Of a stretch of 64,000 nucleotides of DNA, positions 1 through 13,389 are shown piece by piece (the first letter of the stretch is position 1; each line of letters opens with the position of its first letter). The notes under the pieces were generated by a model. The model did no database searches. It was not told where the DNA came from and saw only the letters and a list, made by a program, of their open reading frames with translations. Made by a program: the position numbers and the translations under genes. The stretch is from assembly GCF_963678635.1 (NCBI RefSeq), contig NC_087065.1, positions 57,872,754 to 57,936,753 on the forward strand, in the 5' to 3' direction. Origin of the DNA: Symsagittifera roscoffensis. Taxonomy: Eukaryota > Xenacoelomorpha > Acoela > Convolutidae.

Positions 1-677
1 AAAAACTCAAAAACTACTCAGCCAAATTCTAAAAAAATATATTTCACTTATATTTCTTTGAAGCAATTTAGGTTTTGGGTCAAGCCCAATTTTTGAGTTT
101 TTTAGTTTCATCCGGCATCAGTGCAACAAATTAAAAGTTTTTCAACCAGGTACTCCCAGCTTTAGTCGGGCCCGTAGTTTAAACAGTTAATACTATAATT
201 GTAGTTTGTTTTGTAATTTGTCGAATTCTAATGTTGAATATTTTTTTCTTTTTCGCTTTTTCTTCTTACCATTTTTTCAGATTATGTTATATGGGCTGAG
301 TCATTTTAACTTTGACTATATGCGCCGTTTCGAAGTCGAAATATTTTCTTGTGCTTTGTGTTTCAGGAAGGCTGTGTCGTTAAAACTGAGTTTCAAAACA
401 TTGTAGCTTAAATTTTTTTAATGACATCTCGGCTTCACGGGATTCGACTCAGATTTTTTTGCCTGACTTGCCGCTCAAGAAATGTTTTTTAGGTTATTTA
501 TGAATGTTGCTTCAAACATTGTTTTTTTTTTTTTTAATAATTTTTCAACTCAATTTTTCAACAATAAAAAAACGAGTTCCATCTGTGTTTCTATTCACTA
601 TCTTGGATTGTATTTTCGTTTGATCACAAGTGTCGCGAAGCTCTGCTTTCCCTCTGTTAAATAAGCTTTGACTTTTG
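1..677. other. AT-rich non-coding DNA
   Basis: No open frame here has coding character. The stretch is rich in T runs and may be intron or upstream DNA of the kinase gene further right. The phrase 'gaagctctgctttccctctg' near 636 recurs in related form near 2,214 and 10,874, which marks a diffuse repeat. Confidence 0.5.
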
Positions 678-1140
678 ATTAAGAGTAATGAGCGTAGTGA
701 AGACTCTTATATAGGTCTTGCTGATTTTTTTTTAAAAGTCTCTAATAACTACAGATGTGCATTCATACATATTGTTGCATTTATGAATGCACTAGGTATT
801 ATGCACTTTTTGAGTTAAATTAAAATTAATTTGCTGAAAGTGACACAAATAGCTTTCTCCAAATACGAACGGGAAATGGCGCGAAAAAACGTGAACGATT
901 TCTAGCTTCGAAAGTAGAATTTATTTTTCAGATTTCCAGCGGAATAAAAACTTTACCTATTGACCCAGTTTTCTCTAGTTGGGTTCAGGTTATCAAAAAG
1001 CGCCAATGATAAATTGTTCTAGAAATTCGAAGAGCTGAAAGGGTATCTCTTTTTTTCTTCGAAATTCGAAAGTTGAGATTTTTCAAGAAAGTCAATGTTT
1101 TTTGTGTACTTGCCGTCATTACTCTTTTCCAATCTTCGAT
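678..1140 (+). repeat. Dispersed repeat, copy 1
   Basis: This copy runs from 'taagagtaatgagcgtag' to the run of T and G after 'tcgaaagttgagattt'. It aligns along its length with 1,438-1,900, sharing 'agcgtagtgaagact', 'gatgtgcattcata', 'tttatgaatgcac', 'tccagcggaataaaaa' and 'tttacctattga'. A stem (gtgcattcata / tatgaatgcac) sits about 75-115 bases from its start. No coding potential is seen. It is probably a short non-autonomous element or a local duplication. Confidence 0.7.
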
Positions 1141-1437
1141 TGGCTATGTTTCAGTTTTGACTTCGTTTCAAATTCATCGCCTTCTTGTAAAAAAAGTTTA
1201 ATTGCGCGAAAAAGCGTAATTGATTTTTTAATTGAAAAAATGGATTTCTGCTATTTTATATGTCCATAAAATCTTTTTTTTCCTGTAATTTAAAATTAAC
1301 AAAAAAAATGTTGAGTTGATTGATTTCATTGACACTTTAGTGTGCACTTAAAAAGTGGAACATAGTTCTATTTAAGCTGCACTTCACTTCTGTGATGAAT
1401 TTTCTTTTGACAATTTTTTGAACAGATTTTGCTTTTT

Positions 1438-1900
1438 ATTAAGAGCCGATTAACGTAGTGAAGACTAGTGTATATTTAAGTGATTTTCTGTTTTTTTTTT
1501 CAGGAAAATTACTTAAAATGCTCCACTAAAAACTGATGTGCATTCATAAATAGTAAGGCATTTATGAATGCACTTGGGTATATACGCTTTTTTCGAGTTT
1601 AATTTAAATTCGTCTGCTGAAAGTTAAGTAAATTACAATTATGAACGTGGAAATGGCGCAAAAAACTAGAACGACTTCTACTTTCGAAAGTGGAATATAA
1701 ATTTAAGTTTTCCAGCGGAATAAAAAATTTACCTATTGATTCAGTTTTCTCAAATTGGGTTAATTTTTATCAAAGAGTGTCAAAGATTATTGTTCTCTAA
1801 ATTCAAAGAGCTTTAAGGCCATCTATTTCAGTCTTTGATTTTTTTTCAAAAGTAAGTCAGTTTTTGTTCTGTTTTCTTGCGTTCATTGACTCTTTCCCAA
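1438..1900 (+). repeat. Dispersed repeat, copy 2
   Basis: This is the second copy of the 678-1,140 repeat, in the same orientation and about 760 bases downstream. Its stem is perfect: gtgcattcataaat pairs with atttatgaatgcac around a short spacer (about 1,539-1,573). A more decayed third copy is suggested at 7,683-7,965, where 'agagtaattagcgta', 'tataggtcttggtgattttt' and 'tttatgaatgatgcac' recur. Confidence 0.7.
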
Positions 1901-3317
1901 CTCTCTTTTGGCTATGTTGCTAGTTATTTTATTTGTTGTTGATGTTTTTCTTGTTGGCTCAAAGCATAGGTTGACCCTAGGTCTCAGTTTACCTGACTTC
2001 AAAGTTTTAAGAAAAAAAAACAGATTTTCTCATAGTTTACAAATGACGCTTTCACTTGGGTTGAATATGTTGATTGAGATTTTATGATTTCTAATTGTGA
2101 TCGAGAAACGGTCGAATTTACTCCTGACAATTTGTATTTTGTTGCAGTTTTTTTCATAGAGTCTTTTTTTCTATATCCGAGCCCTCGCTTACGTTTTGCA
2201 TCGGAGTTTTTGCAAAGCTCCGCTTCGCCTCTATGTTTGACGGATGAAATTAGCTAGAAAGACCTGGCTTTTGTACTAATAATTGGCACTTAAAAAGTAA
2301 AAAATAATAAACTAGATTTAGGCTGAGGGCGATAATGGCAGAGGCAAAAACTTCTGGTTTCAATATTGTTGTATTTGCCCAATCGAGTGGCAGTGCTCGA
2401 TTTTTTGTCAGCGCTAGTTGAAATGTTGGTTGACTTGTTAAGAGTTTGTTGTTACGCGTTGATCTGTACTTCTGTCTACAAAAAATTGTCAGCTTAGTTG
2501 TTCGGTTGTTTTCAGTACTGCCTTTGATAGTGTTTGTTGTGTCGTCTCCATTTCATTGTGCAAAGGGGCTAGCTATTTATTCCCAGGATTATAGGTTGAT
2601 AAACTATGAACATATTGGTAAAGTTGAAGCTAAATTCGTAGTGATTGGGATGAATCTCGGAAGTTAGAGTTTTATGTCTGCATGTGCAGAATGTTATCTC
2701 TGAAACAGAGTTGGAATCTGATTAGTGTATTTGATCAACGTAGGAAGTGGTTGTTTAGGGGAGCTTATTAGACGTGCTGCGAACCCAAGGTCGACAAGTC
2801 ATCACTCTATCCAAATTGCTTGACTTTGCTAGGTATGTTTTTCATCAACATTATTCATAATAAATTTTCTAGCGGAGCTTTTCCTGCCACTAAAATGTAA
2901 ATATAAGATAGAGTGACTTTGAAAACTCATTTTTTGGTAAAAACAAGTTGACCAAAAATTGGTTCTATCATTTAGCAGAACTTGGGAAGTTAAAACGGTC
3001 TGTCTCATAAAGATGGGCGTTTTTTTTGTTGAAACCTCAACTGCATCTGTGCATTTATGTGTATATCAAAGGTTCTCAACTGGCTTTTCGAATTGAAGTA
3101 GATACAAAATTTGGATTTTTCAGTTAACCAGCCAGAGGCCTAACGCGGATGTTAAATATTTACGGTTAACTAAGCTATGGCTAATTTACAAGCGCCTTGT
3201 AAATTGCAGCGCAAGTGTGATTTGATCCCGCAATCAAATGATTGCTGGGTTTCATCACTACCGTTGTGCCACTAGATGTGTATTAGTGTTTCTTAGTGTG
3301 TGTGTGTGTGTGTTTAG
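1901..3317. other. Non-coding DNA upstream of kinase exons
   Basis: No exon can be supported here. Because the kinase exon at 3,318 starts inside the catalytic domain, this stretch is probably an intron of that gene. It ends in a (GT)n tract and a TTTAG splice acceptor. Upstream kinase exons (SH3, SH2, N-lobe) were not found between 1 and 3,317. Confidence 0.5.
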
Positions 3318-4179
<862 letters not shown>

Positions 4180-4571
4180 TGAGTATTCTATCGTGCTCCA
4201 AAGTCTTCGAGGTTGGTTGAGACATACTGATTGCTTGGGATGGGTAAATTTGAAACCACCTTAATTTAGAAAAATAAGGTGAGCATTCAAATACAGCTGT
4301 AATAATAGTTAGTTTTATATTTGAGTTGTTTCCTCTGGATCTGGGCGTTGTCATCAAAGCTAAGTACTTCTAGACAAATAATTGAGAAATGTATGGAATA
4401 TTTTACTCAGGAACGGCAGAATTACGACCATGATAGGGTTTAAAAAATATTCGCATTTTAGATGTTTTTTAAAAGTATATAAAAAACTTACTTTTAAAGA
4501 TGGATGTAAGTTTTTTATGCGGTAAACTTACTTACTTTTAAATATATATATGCAAAATTGATCTAAAAAAC
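4180..4571. other. Kinase 3' flank
   Basis: No gene is seen. This is probably 3'UTR followed by spacer. It contains two copies of 'acttacttttaaa' (near 4,487 and 4,529) and an AT run just before a small open frame. Confidence 0.4.
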
Positions 4572-4766
4572 ATGAGTCGCAAATCGAGAGTGCTCATTGA
4601 CGAATTTTCTCTGGTCTATCTGTGTAACAAAACCGAATTCAATGCTTTTTTCAGCAAACTGGGGGATAACAATATCTATGCGGATGCATTGGATGCAAAA
4701 CTTCTTCAGAAACACTCTTTAACTGGCCCAAAATTTGTGCTATGTATGTCTCGATTCTATTTATAG
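4572..4766 (+). CDS. Small hypothetical protein or stray exon
   Basis: A 64-codon open frame runs from ATG to TAG. It has more even codon use than its AT-rich surroundings, and an AATAAA hexamer sits just past its stop (4,772-4,777). The product starts MSRKSRVLIDEF and shows no recognisable domain. It could be a small gene, the last exon of a gene, or chance. It lies on the same strand as the kinase but is not spliced to it in any obvious way. Confidence 0.25.
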   Translation: MSRKSRVLIDEFSLVYLCNKTEFNAFFSKLGDNNIYADALDAKLLQKHSLTGPKFVLCMSRFYL

Positions 4767-6517
4767 TCTGACAATAAACGTGTGTCCTTATAAAATTCTG
4801 GACACTTGTAGTTAATTTTATCTCTTTTTTGTTTTATCAAGGGAAGCCTAGCCAAACTTGTGATGTTGTGCATTTATTTTATCATTTTGTACTAAATAAT
4901 GTCTGATTGAATGAAAAGTTTTTTTTGCAATAATTGTATGCGATTTGCGTTCAATTCTCTAGAATTTATTTCGATGTAAATAAATAATTATTATTTCTAG
5001 CTTATCTTCTTCCTTGGTACTTGGTATTATTATTAACATTTATGAGCATTTATATTTTTTGAATATTTGATGCGATTGTGTTGTTTTATCATCGTCTCTT
5101 TTCCACGGCTAAAAGAATGATATCACAGGTTTCAAAGTTGGGATCAATTAAGCAATTTCCCCCTCCCCGTAATAACCAATTGATCTGCTACACCCCCCCC
5201 CCCCCAAGTAAAAACGGTAAAATGCTGCAAAAGACATTACAAGCGCAAGATCATGGCTGTTGTGTTCATAATAACCAATTAATAGACCGACTGATGTTTA
5301 TTTTATGTGTGTCGAGAAAAAATTATGCAAATAAAAAAAAATCATTTTTTTTTAAAAAGGGTTTATTCGTGTTTTTGTTTCGGCGTCCATGCTTCGAGGA
5401 AAGCAAGTTACCAGGGGTCATGATCTAACCTTGTATATGAATGCCCATCATTTGTTCTCAGCAGCACCTTATGCGTACGCAATAGCATTTTTTGATTTCA
5501 TTTACGATAGAAAAAAAATCGGCTTTACATGCATCAGTTTTTGTGATTTTTCCACTCTGAAAGTAATTTTTGATGTAAACTTTGTTGTTCTACATTCGTT
5601 GCAGCTTTCATATCACAAAAACTATTTTCAAGTGGTTTTAAACATGATTCGAGTACCTATTGAGCTATCTCTTCCACCCCCTCCCCCCACGCGGAAATGG
5701 GGGTGGGGGATTGCTCAATTGATTTTAAATTTGTTCATACATATTTTCATCGAATTGTAATGACAAGCAAAGTTTTTCTATTTAGAAAATCAAATAAGAA
5801 TGGGGAGGGGTGGAAAAGAGCTGTTTTTATCTGAGCAAACAACCTCGTGCTATCGAAATCAACTCTGCCTGTTTTATCCAATCAAATGAAGTAAAAGATG
5901 TGAAGTTGTCATCTTGTCTTGTCGTGGACTTGCCTGCCACATACTTTCCTTCCAAATGCGAGCTCATTGAGTCAATCTATCACAAATAACTGGTGTGTTT
6001 GCCCTGCGGCCTATGTCATAATTAATTCCACCGCCAGAGATGAAGTTATTTTTGGATACAAAGTAAAATTTCATTTTTAATTGTAACTGAACAAACACAT
6101 GCTGTTTTAACATTTGCTAACTCGATACACGATGTTATCTCATTTTAAAAATTATATTTGGTATACATTTTGAAGTTTTGGAATGAGTATCTTTTTTTTT
6201 TATACGAGAGTCGTATTTCAATGTTCAGTTACACTTATCAAATCCAATCCTAGTTATGTTCAATTAACGTGTTCCAAACAGTTTTTTTAAAGCATTTTCT
6301 TAACTTAGTAGAGAACATCAACCACCAGAAAGTAAGGTGAAGAATTGCTGTGGGGGCAGCTACAGTATGTTTAGACCGCTGTGATTCAATTAAAAATACA
6401 AAACAATCATTTTTCCTTAACAGGTTTCGACCATTCGAAGAATGATAAGTAACTTTGGATTCGGGTCGGTTTTTAGGCCAATTTTGACTACCTCGAGGAA
6501 ATCGAGTGGGGTATCAT
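4767..6517. other. Non-coding DNA with C-rich tracts
   Basis: No credible gene. Features seen are a run of 14 C at about 5,192-5,205, and a C-rich/G-rich inverted pair at about 5,669-5,710 (ccaccccctcccccc ... gggggtggggga) that could fold back. Confidence 0.5.
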
Positions 6518-7235
6518 AATGAGGCCTGTTTGGTCGTATGTTAGATTCTTATGTCTTCTCACGGAGAGGCTCTCCTAGTGTCAAAAAAATTGATCTGAAT
6601 ATTTTCGATTTTCAGGCTAAATAGATGAAATTTGATGAGAGACTGACCTCACAACTTAAATTCTACAAAAGTTTTACGCTATCTTTCTCTTTCAACGCAT
6701 TTTTACACATCCGCAACCAGCTATTAAGTACAGCCAGTGCTAAGGATATTAACACAGACTATATATTACAAATAGCCCTTTAGCGTCAAGGTATCATGAA
6801 TTTGTAGCCTAGAGGTAGGAAAGAAGACCCGCAACCAAATAACAGGGCTCGAACCTGGGCATGGTCGGACGTTTTTAATGAGGCCTGTTTGGTCGTATAT
6901 TAGATTCTTATGTCTTCTCACGGAGAGGCTCTCCTAGTGTCAAAAAAATTGGTCTGAATATTTTCGATTTTCAGGCTAAATAGATGAAATTTGATGAGAG
7001 ACTAACCTCCCAACTTAAATTCTACAAAAGTTTTACGCTATCTTTCTCTTTTAACGCATTTTTACACATCCGCAACCAGCTATTAAGTACAGCCAGTGCT
7101 GAGGATATTAACACAGACTATATATTACAAATAGCCCTTTAGCTTCAAGGTATCATGAATTTGTAGCCTAGAGGTAGGGAAGGAGACCCGCAACAAAAGA
7201 AGATGGTTCGAACCTGGGCAGGGTCGGAAGTTTTT
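6518..7235 (+). repeat. Tandem dimer of a 359-bp tRNA-like SINE unit
   Basis: Two direct copies, 6,518-6,876 and 6,877-7,235, are nearly identical with only scattered substitutions. Near the end of each unit is a pair of RNA polymerase III-like promoter boxes: an A-box-like 'tagcctagaggtagg' (about 6,808 and 7,167) and, about 45 bases on, a B-box-like 'ggctcgaacc' (first copy) or 'ggttcgaacc' (second copy). That arrangement is typical of a tRNA-derived SINE head. The rest of the unit would be the SINE body. No poly-A tail or target duplication was recognised. Confidence 0.65.
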
Positions 7236-10200
7236 AATGAACTTTTTCGTATACTAGTTGAGATGCGTCCGCTATATGAATTGAGGCCTGTTAGTTGATG
7301 ATTTTTTTTTTCAAATTGACTGGTACTGCTAATACGTCATATTTGGCTTTCGTCGCTTAGCATTTATGTTGACTCATAATTGGCGTGCGTTAGTTAAAAT
7401 TTTTTGTAGACTCAAAGTTTCACTCAGATTTTCCAGTAGCTTTATTTGTAATATTTTTGCTTGTGAAAGCGAAATGCAACTTCGCTTATGTGTTCAATGT
7501 AGTTACCGCTCTTTCTTGTGATCTTTCTCCTAAATCAACCGATCTTTCTAAAAATGAAAAACTAAAAGGAATTTAGGCAACGAAAACTGCAAAAACGATG
7601 ATTTCTTGAAAATTTTTCTCCAATTTGGTTTGAAATTTTTTTTTTACTGTGGTACGTCATATTAACAGGATATTCGTGTTTTTTAAGAGTAATTAGCGTA
7701 TTAAGTACTCTTGTATAGGTCTTGGTGATTTTTTTCGGGAAAGAAGTTAAAAAGAAATCAATAGTCAAACAGCAAAAAATCTAATGTTCATCCTCAATTT
7801 GGAATTTTTGCGGTTTGACTTCTCATTTAAAAAAAATTTTTTTGGTCTTCTCATTTTTTTTATTTTCTTTGGCCTTCGCGCTTCTTAAAATAGTCGGCAT
7901 AAAAATATGTCTAATAATCTCAGATAGTGGCGCTTTATGAATGATGCACTAAGTTTCTTTCAATTTGACTCACGATAAAAAATCACAACTGAACTATGCA
8001 CATCAAAACCTTCTGGATCCTGATAATGTAAATGATCATAGTGGACTGAATTTTTTTCAGCTGGCTTCCATACGGTTCAAAGTAATACTTGGTGGTTTGC
8101 CTATGGTATTGATTATGGTTTTACGCGCTATTTATTTTGTCGGCTTTGTTGTCTATTTTTTGCAAGCCTCAAAGTACAAGAGCGTTTTTTATCAACGATT
8201 TCGGCAAATTTTTTGGCACTAGCTTTGAATTATTAAATGAAGTAGCTTTTCATGAATTAGGCCCAGGGTTGCATTGTTATTTACATCCCTGTTATTTAAC
8301 TAGACGTGTATTTATTTACTGTTACAAACTGAAACTGCAGTGTAAGAGAAAGCGTTTTCTACGATGAGATTCCTCCACTCTTACCTGAGAAACCGCCTTG
8401 ACTTGAAATTATTGGGAAACTGGCTGGTTGTCTATGTGTACTGAAATCTGATTGAATATAATTCATTGTTTGGTACACTGCTTAAAATTTTCAAACTTTC
8501 TCTTTTACCGATTTAATTGTTAATAATGTTAAAAACGTCATTTGCTAGGGCGGATTGTCATTAATGCAACCTTGCTGAGGCCGCGTCGTTGATCCGACCA
8601 CGAAGTTGGGTTTTAATTTTTTATTTACGCAAAACCATGTGACACAAATAATCGTTAGATGGGTTTGAGTGATATATCAAAATACGCGTCTTTCAGTCGT
8701 GATATAATCAAAACTGAGTATTCCAAAAATGTTCTACATTTCACATTCCAGTTTAGGCAAACGGGTATGAACCTTCTTCACGTGCTCAAGTTGATAAAAT
8801 TTTGAAAAACCAATTTAAAATGGTTACGGATCCTTTTTATTTACTTGCACAGCAACCAGCTATTCTTGTTGTTCTGACTTTCAAAGAAAACGGAATAATT
8901 ATGCTCGGTGTGGGTTTTTTATTCAGTCAATTTTCGCCGATCGAAATAATAGTTGTCAGCAAAAATTTTTTATATTTTATTGAATTACCTCCAAATATTT
9001 TTAGTAAAGTTCTGGGGGTTTCAAAATTGCCAAAATGGCCATATTTTGGACTAAATTATGCACGCTTTGAAGAATTTATTCAGATTGCTGAGAGCGTAAG
9101 CCGAATTATTTACGCGTGGCAAATTATCCCGCACAACAAACTCGTTACGAATTGAATTGAGGCTAGCTTATCAGATCAGTCGTATTAATTTCATACGACT
9201 CAACATTTCACACTTTGATATTGTCCAAAATTTATAGGTTTTCAATCTTTTTTTCCAAAAACTGCAATTTTAACTTCAGAATAACCAGCGGATTGGAGGA
9301 TAATTCATCAAGATTTTCAGATTATGTTCAATTTGTATCAGAAATTATCAAGTTAAAAAGAGTCAATAAAATTAACAGGTATTGGGTATTCTATGAAATT
9401 GTGAAAGGATAAGGTGCTTTCATCTGCGTTACTTGGCTTTATTACTTGCGCAACGTGTTCGTTTGTCTGATAAAACCAAAAAAAAATTTCTCAAACTTAG
9501 AATAATTCAAGCTTTTCTGGGTTAAGGCCTTTTGGCTTTGATATAGCCTGCTTTCATTGGTCACCTAAGCTCTTTGTTAGCTGAGTCTAAAATTCAAAAT
9601 GTCTGGAGTATTTGTGGCTCGATGTCTTGTAATTGAGTTGCTAATGGGTTTTTTCAGCGTTCGACTAAATATAATTCAAAGTTGTTCTCTAGTCTGTGCG
9701 AAGCAATTTGCCATTTAGTTTTTGTAAAAGTTTTTTGGATGAAAAATGTCCTTTCGCTTTTTTCTGTAGTTTCGGTTTTTAAAGTCTCAGTCGATCAATG
9801 AACCAACCGAGAGAACATAATAAATATTGGATTAAAATTTTCATTTGTTGATTTTTCCGGACTGATAATTTTAAAAAGATTACATAAAAGAAGTAGAAGT
9901 ATTTATGTTCTTTCGTAAATATAACGCAAAGTTGAAAAAATTCAGGGCATACGCTGGGTATATCTCATATGAATAAATCAATCATATTAATTCAGCGGTA
10001 TATGAGTAACGACTGACCCTTTTTTTTTTACCAATAGCTTAGATTATGAATATGAACTGAATCAATTTTTCAAAAGACTATTTCCACCTGTGAGAGCAAG
10101 TGACTACTAATCGGGAACTATACTTTTTTCCCGTCAACAACTTTTCTTACAACTTTACCTATTACTGCACAGATTTCTTATAGGAGTTTTTACTTTCATG

Positions 10201-11485
10201 TGCAGGCTGACAACGTTTAAATTATTTTATGGGCAGGCTAACGTCACCTACTTTTTTTAGTTCATTTCTGGGTAGTAACCAACTTTACAAGTTTATCTAT
10301 TGAAAGTTTTTCTTTTGGGATTTGTGATTTCGTCCCAATTTATGTCGGCTAATTTTCCGTTTTTTTTTCAAACGCAGTTTATATTATATGGTACGCGTTT
10401 CAAACATATTTTTTCCAAAGTTTGCTTTTTTTTAATTTTTTTTTTTATTCAAGTAGTGTTTACTATAATTGAAAGTCACTCTGAAGTTAATGAACTTATG
10501 AACTGAAAATATAATAATACATTTTCTCAGTTAAATGGCTTCGACTTACGTTTTATCGGCTTCGTCAACTTATTTTGTCTAGTTTCAATGGCAAATTTCT
10601 ATGCTTTTGAATGTTTCAGAAGAGATTGGTCGTAAAATTTAAAATTCATTAGCTCAAATTTTCTATGTACAACTTTGTTTTCGGCTTAGCGAGGATCGAG
10701 TCAATTTTTGTAGCCTTAGTTGCCGCTCGGTCATAGACTTTCAATGCTTGTTTAGACTGTTTTTGAACATCATCTGAGACTAAAATATAAAACTTTTAAG
10801 AATCTTTCATTTTTAGGTCATTATCTGTATGTATGTTCAATCTGCAATGTTTTAATTGTATCGCAATTTTTGCAAAGCTTCGCTTCTGTATTAAGTAGTC
10901 TTTTTAAATTTCAAAAAAAGTGCGTGCTTTTTTCTCTTAAAAAATATAGCAGATTGTTGAATAAGCGCTAAGCTCTCGAAGTTGGCATAGTTTTAGCTGG
11001 CCTAGTTTTAGCGCTTGTCAGTTTCAAAAATTCAAAACATTTATATAATCAATCTGTTTAAAAAACTTAAGGAATCAAGCATGTCATTTTTGCATTAACA
11101 AGTGCTTAGTCTTAATCAAATGCGTTTCTGTTTTTATTTGAGCACAGTTCAGTAATTCTTTGCCGTAAAGTTCTGAACGATTGAAAAGTCGTCTCGACAA
11201 CCTTTTTTTTCTTCACGACTTTTCTACTGCTAAATTTAACCAGATTCTGATCTCAATCAAAACCTTAATTTGGCGGGGAAAGTTTTAGAAATACCGGGTT
11301 CGACACAAAAAAAAATTCTCGTACGATTGCAGTTTTGTATTATCATATGAGAATTGCAGGACGCAAATTGTTTTAAATGTATTTTGCAAAAACAAAAGTT
11401 AACTTCATTAACAGTTGCAAGTTTTAGCGAATGTAGTATTATAGTACGACTATTCTTTGTGCCCAACCTAAGTTACAACTATTAA
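7236..11485. other. Long non-coding AT-rich stretch
   Basis: No gene can be supported on either strand; the open frames are short and of low complexity. It contains the decayed third copy of the 678/1,438 repeat (7,683-7,965) and a fragment near 10,105-10,145 ('ctaatcgggaactatac', 'cccgtcaacaactt') resembling part of the 11,486/16,051 repeat. Confidence 0.5.
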
Positions 11486-11946
11486 CCTGATATGCATGTG
11501 AGAGTGAGAAAATTTGAAGATCTTACACAGCGGCATCATTGTGACAATTAATACCCGTGAGCTCCATATTTTCAATGGGGATTTCAGCCATGAATAATTA
11601 CTCAACAGCTTTTACCCTTGCAATAAGCAAAGCTATTGCAATCGTGTACTAGACTTTTTCCCGTTAATAACTTTGTTCACGGGACTCATTCGTCTTCTGA
11701 CATGCTCAATTTCTTAAATTAGAAAAACCTACTCTTATTTAAGTAGTTATTAGGTAACTAACGCTCCGCTTCGTCGCTGTCTTTTTTTGCTCCCGCTGAA
11801 TACTTAAACGGTTTTCCCACTCAACGGCTTTCAACGGCTTTCAACTCGAATGAAAAATTATCTGGCATTGTCGATACATGTGGTCCTAAGAGGATTACAG
11901 CCTAATGGTTATTCTATCATTGTGGACGATCCTAACGTGAACAAGA
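11486..11946 (+). repeat. Dispersed 0.46-kb repeat, copy 1
   Basis: It aligns from 'cctgatatgcatg' to 'gatcctaacgtgaacaaga' with 16,051-16,503. Shared blocks include 'ttgcaatcg..tactagac', 'taataactttgtt', 'tgacatgctcaatttctt' and 'cctaagaggattac'. No coding frame is kept in both copies. Element type is unknown. Confidence 0.7.
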
Positions 11947-13146
11947 GGTTGTTGACACGAGTAGACATATTGCATAGAAAAAAAATTAATGGGTTTAAAT
12001 AATCTTCACATTATTCAAAGGATAAGTTCGTTAATCACCTTCCGTCTTTTATTTTGTCTGTTTCTAATCACATACTTTTTTATCAAAACACCCTGATGCC
12101 CACTCTTTTGAAGCTTGATTTTAAAACTTTCTTGTTCGTTAAAATATTATATTATGTTGTTCGACATATGTCACAGTATAAACTTTTTTTTTTTGAAAAA
12201 AAAGAAGCGTTTTACTGATGAAAACTTTATTCTTACTGAGGGTAAACTAAATCTATGAATACATTAACAGCCAGAATGGCTCCATCGCTTTAGTAAAAAC
12301 ATCGAAATTTTGTTTTGAAGAGAGGGAAGGGGTGATATTAATAAGTTCACGAGCTAGCTAATGAAGGTTAGTTAAGAATTAAAACAAACAAGATTGAAAC
12401 GCAAAAATAGTCTGAAAACCAATGTGTAGACAATTTTTAATCCGAATAACCAATTATCACTTCAGTATTCCTCGAATGTTTTGGATCCAAATCATGGCTA
12501 AAAATTTTAAATTTGATGTCAAGATTGACTCTTGCGATCTTTTTTTGGGAAGGTAATCCCGCCCGTATTGATCGGCTTGTCCAAGAAACTAAGTGTCTAT
12601 TTGCAATCCGGATGGTATTTAGTCGAACAAATTTTGATATTTTAGGAATCACGCTTGGAAGGAATATGTTAGATAGTGATACCTGAGCTAAAAATTTAAA
12701 AGACCTGCTATCAAGTTCGAACCTAGGGTTTTCTAAAAGACCTGCTATTCACGTTCGAACCTTTTTTTAGGTCGGCTAAATTGATTTTCTGAGCTCCCCA
12801 TTTTGACCAAATAAAGACCTCATTTTGACCAAACTTTCTGCGTCGCAGGCAAAATTTTGAAAAACAGGCCATAAGAAACAAAAGAGGCGTTTTAAGCAGT
12901 TTTTGGAAAATTTTGACCGAAAAACGGCGTGTTTTTGGCGCGCGCTCCCAAAGGCGCCTGTAGAAAAATTTAAGGGTCAGTCAGCCAAAAATTGTTATTT
13001 TAAAATAGTGCAAAGGGAAAAGCTTTGAGTCGAGGGGGCTTAATCCCTGAATCCCCCCCCCCCCTAAATCCGCTGTTGCCGGCTATCTTTTTTTTTCAAA
13101 GTATCGAGGCTTGAAAATTTAGAGTCAAAAGTGCACGCTACATTTC
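11947..13146. other. Non-coding DNA with a short twin motif
   Basis: No gene. Two copies of 'aaagacctgctat' followed by 'gttcgaacct' lie at about 12,699-12,730 and 12,736-12,770. The second half resembles an RNA polymerase III B box, so these may be SINE crumbs. A C-tract lies near 13,058-13,068. Confidence 0.45.
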
Positions 13147-13389
13147 TTTTCAGCTCCTATATTGCCCGCGGCAAATTTATCCTGCTCAAAATTTATTCAA
13201 AAATACTGTGAAGCTAAGCATATACTCCTTCAGGCAAACCTGAAATAGCTATCTATTCAGGAACTATTTACTTAATTTATATCTATAGTTCTTTCACGCT
13301 TACCTCAAGGAGTATAAAACTTCCTTAAAACAATTTTGATTAATTTTTGAGCTGGATTAATTTGCCGCTGGCGGCATACGAGCTGAAAA
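13147..13389. mobile_element. Foldback (MITE-like) element
   Basis: The left arm starts 'ttttcagctc' and the right arm ends 'gagctgaaaa'. The arms stay complementary, imperfectly, for about 110 bases each: gcggcaaattta / aatttgccgc, atactcctt / aaggagtat, ataaattaagt near the centre. The loop is very small. There is no coding capacity, and no clear target duplication is visible beyond the T/A-rich ends. It is best read as a non-autonomous hairpin transposon. Confidence 0.65.

Noticed and set aside
6800-6876. A functional tRNA gene
   Set aside because: A- and B-box-like motifs are present, but the sequence does not give a convincing cloverleaf with acceptor stem, so it fits a SINE head better.
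8802-9155. A 117-codon + strand open frame
   Set aside because: AT-rich, mostly Phe/Ile/Leu codons, no motif, no splice support and no conservation inside the window.
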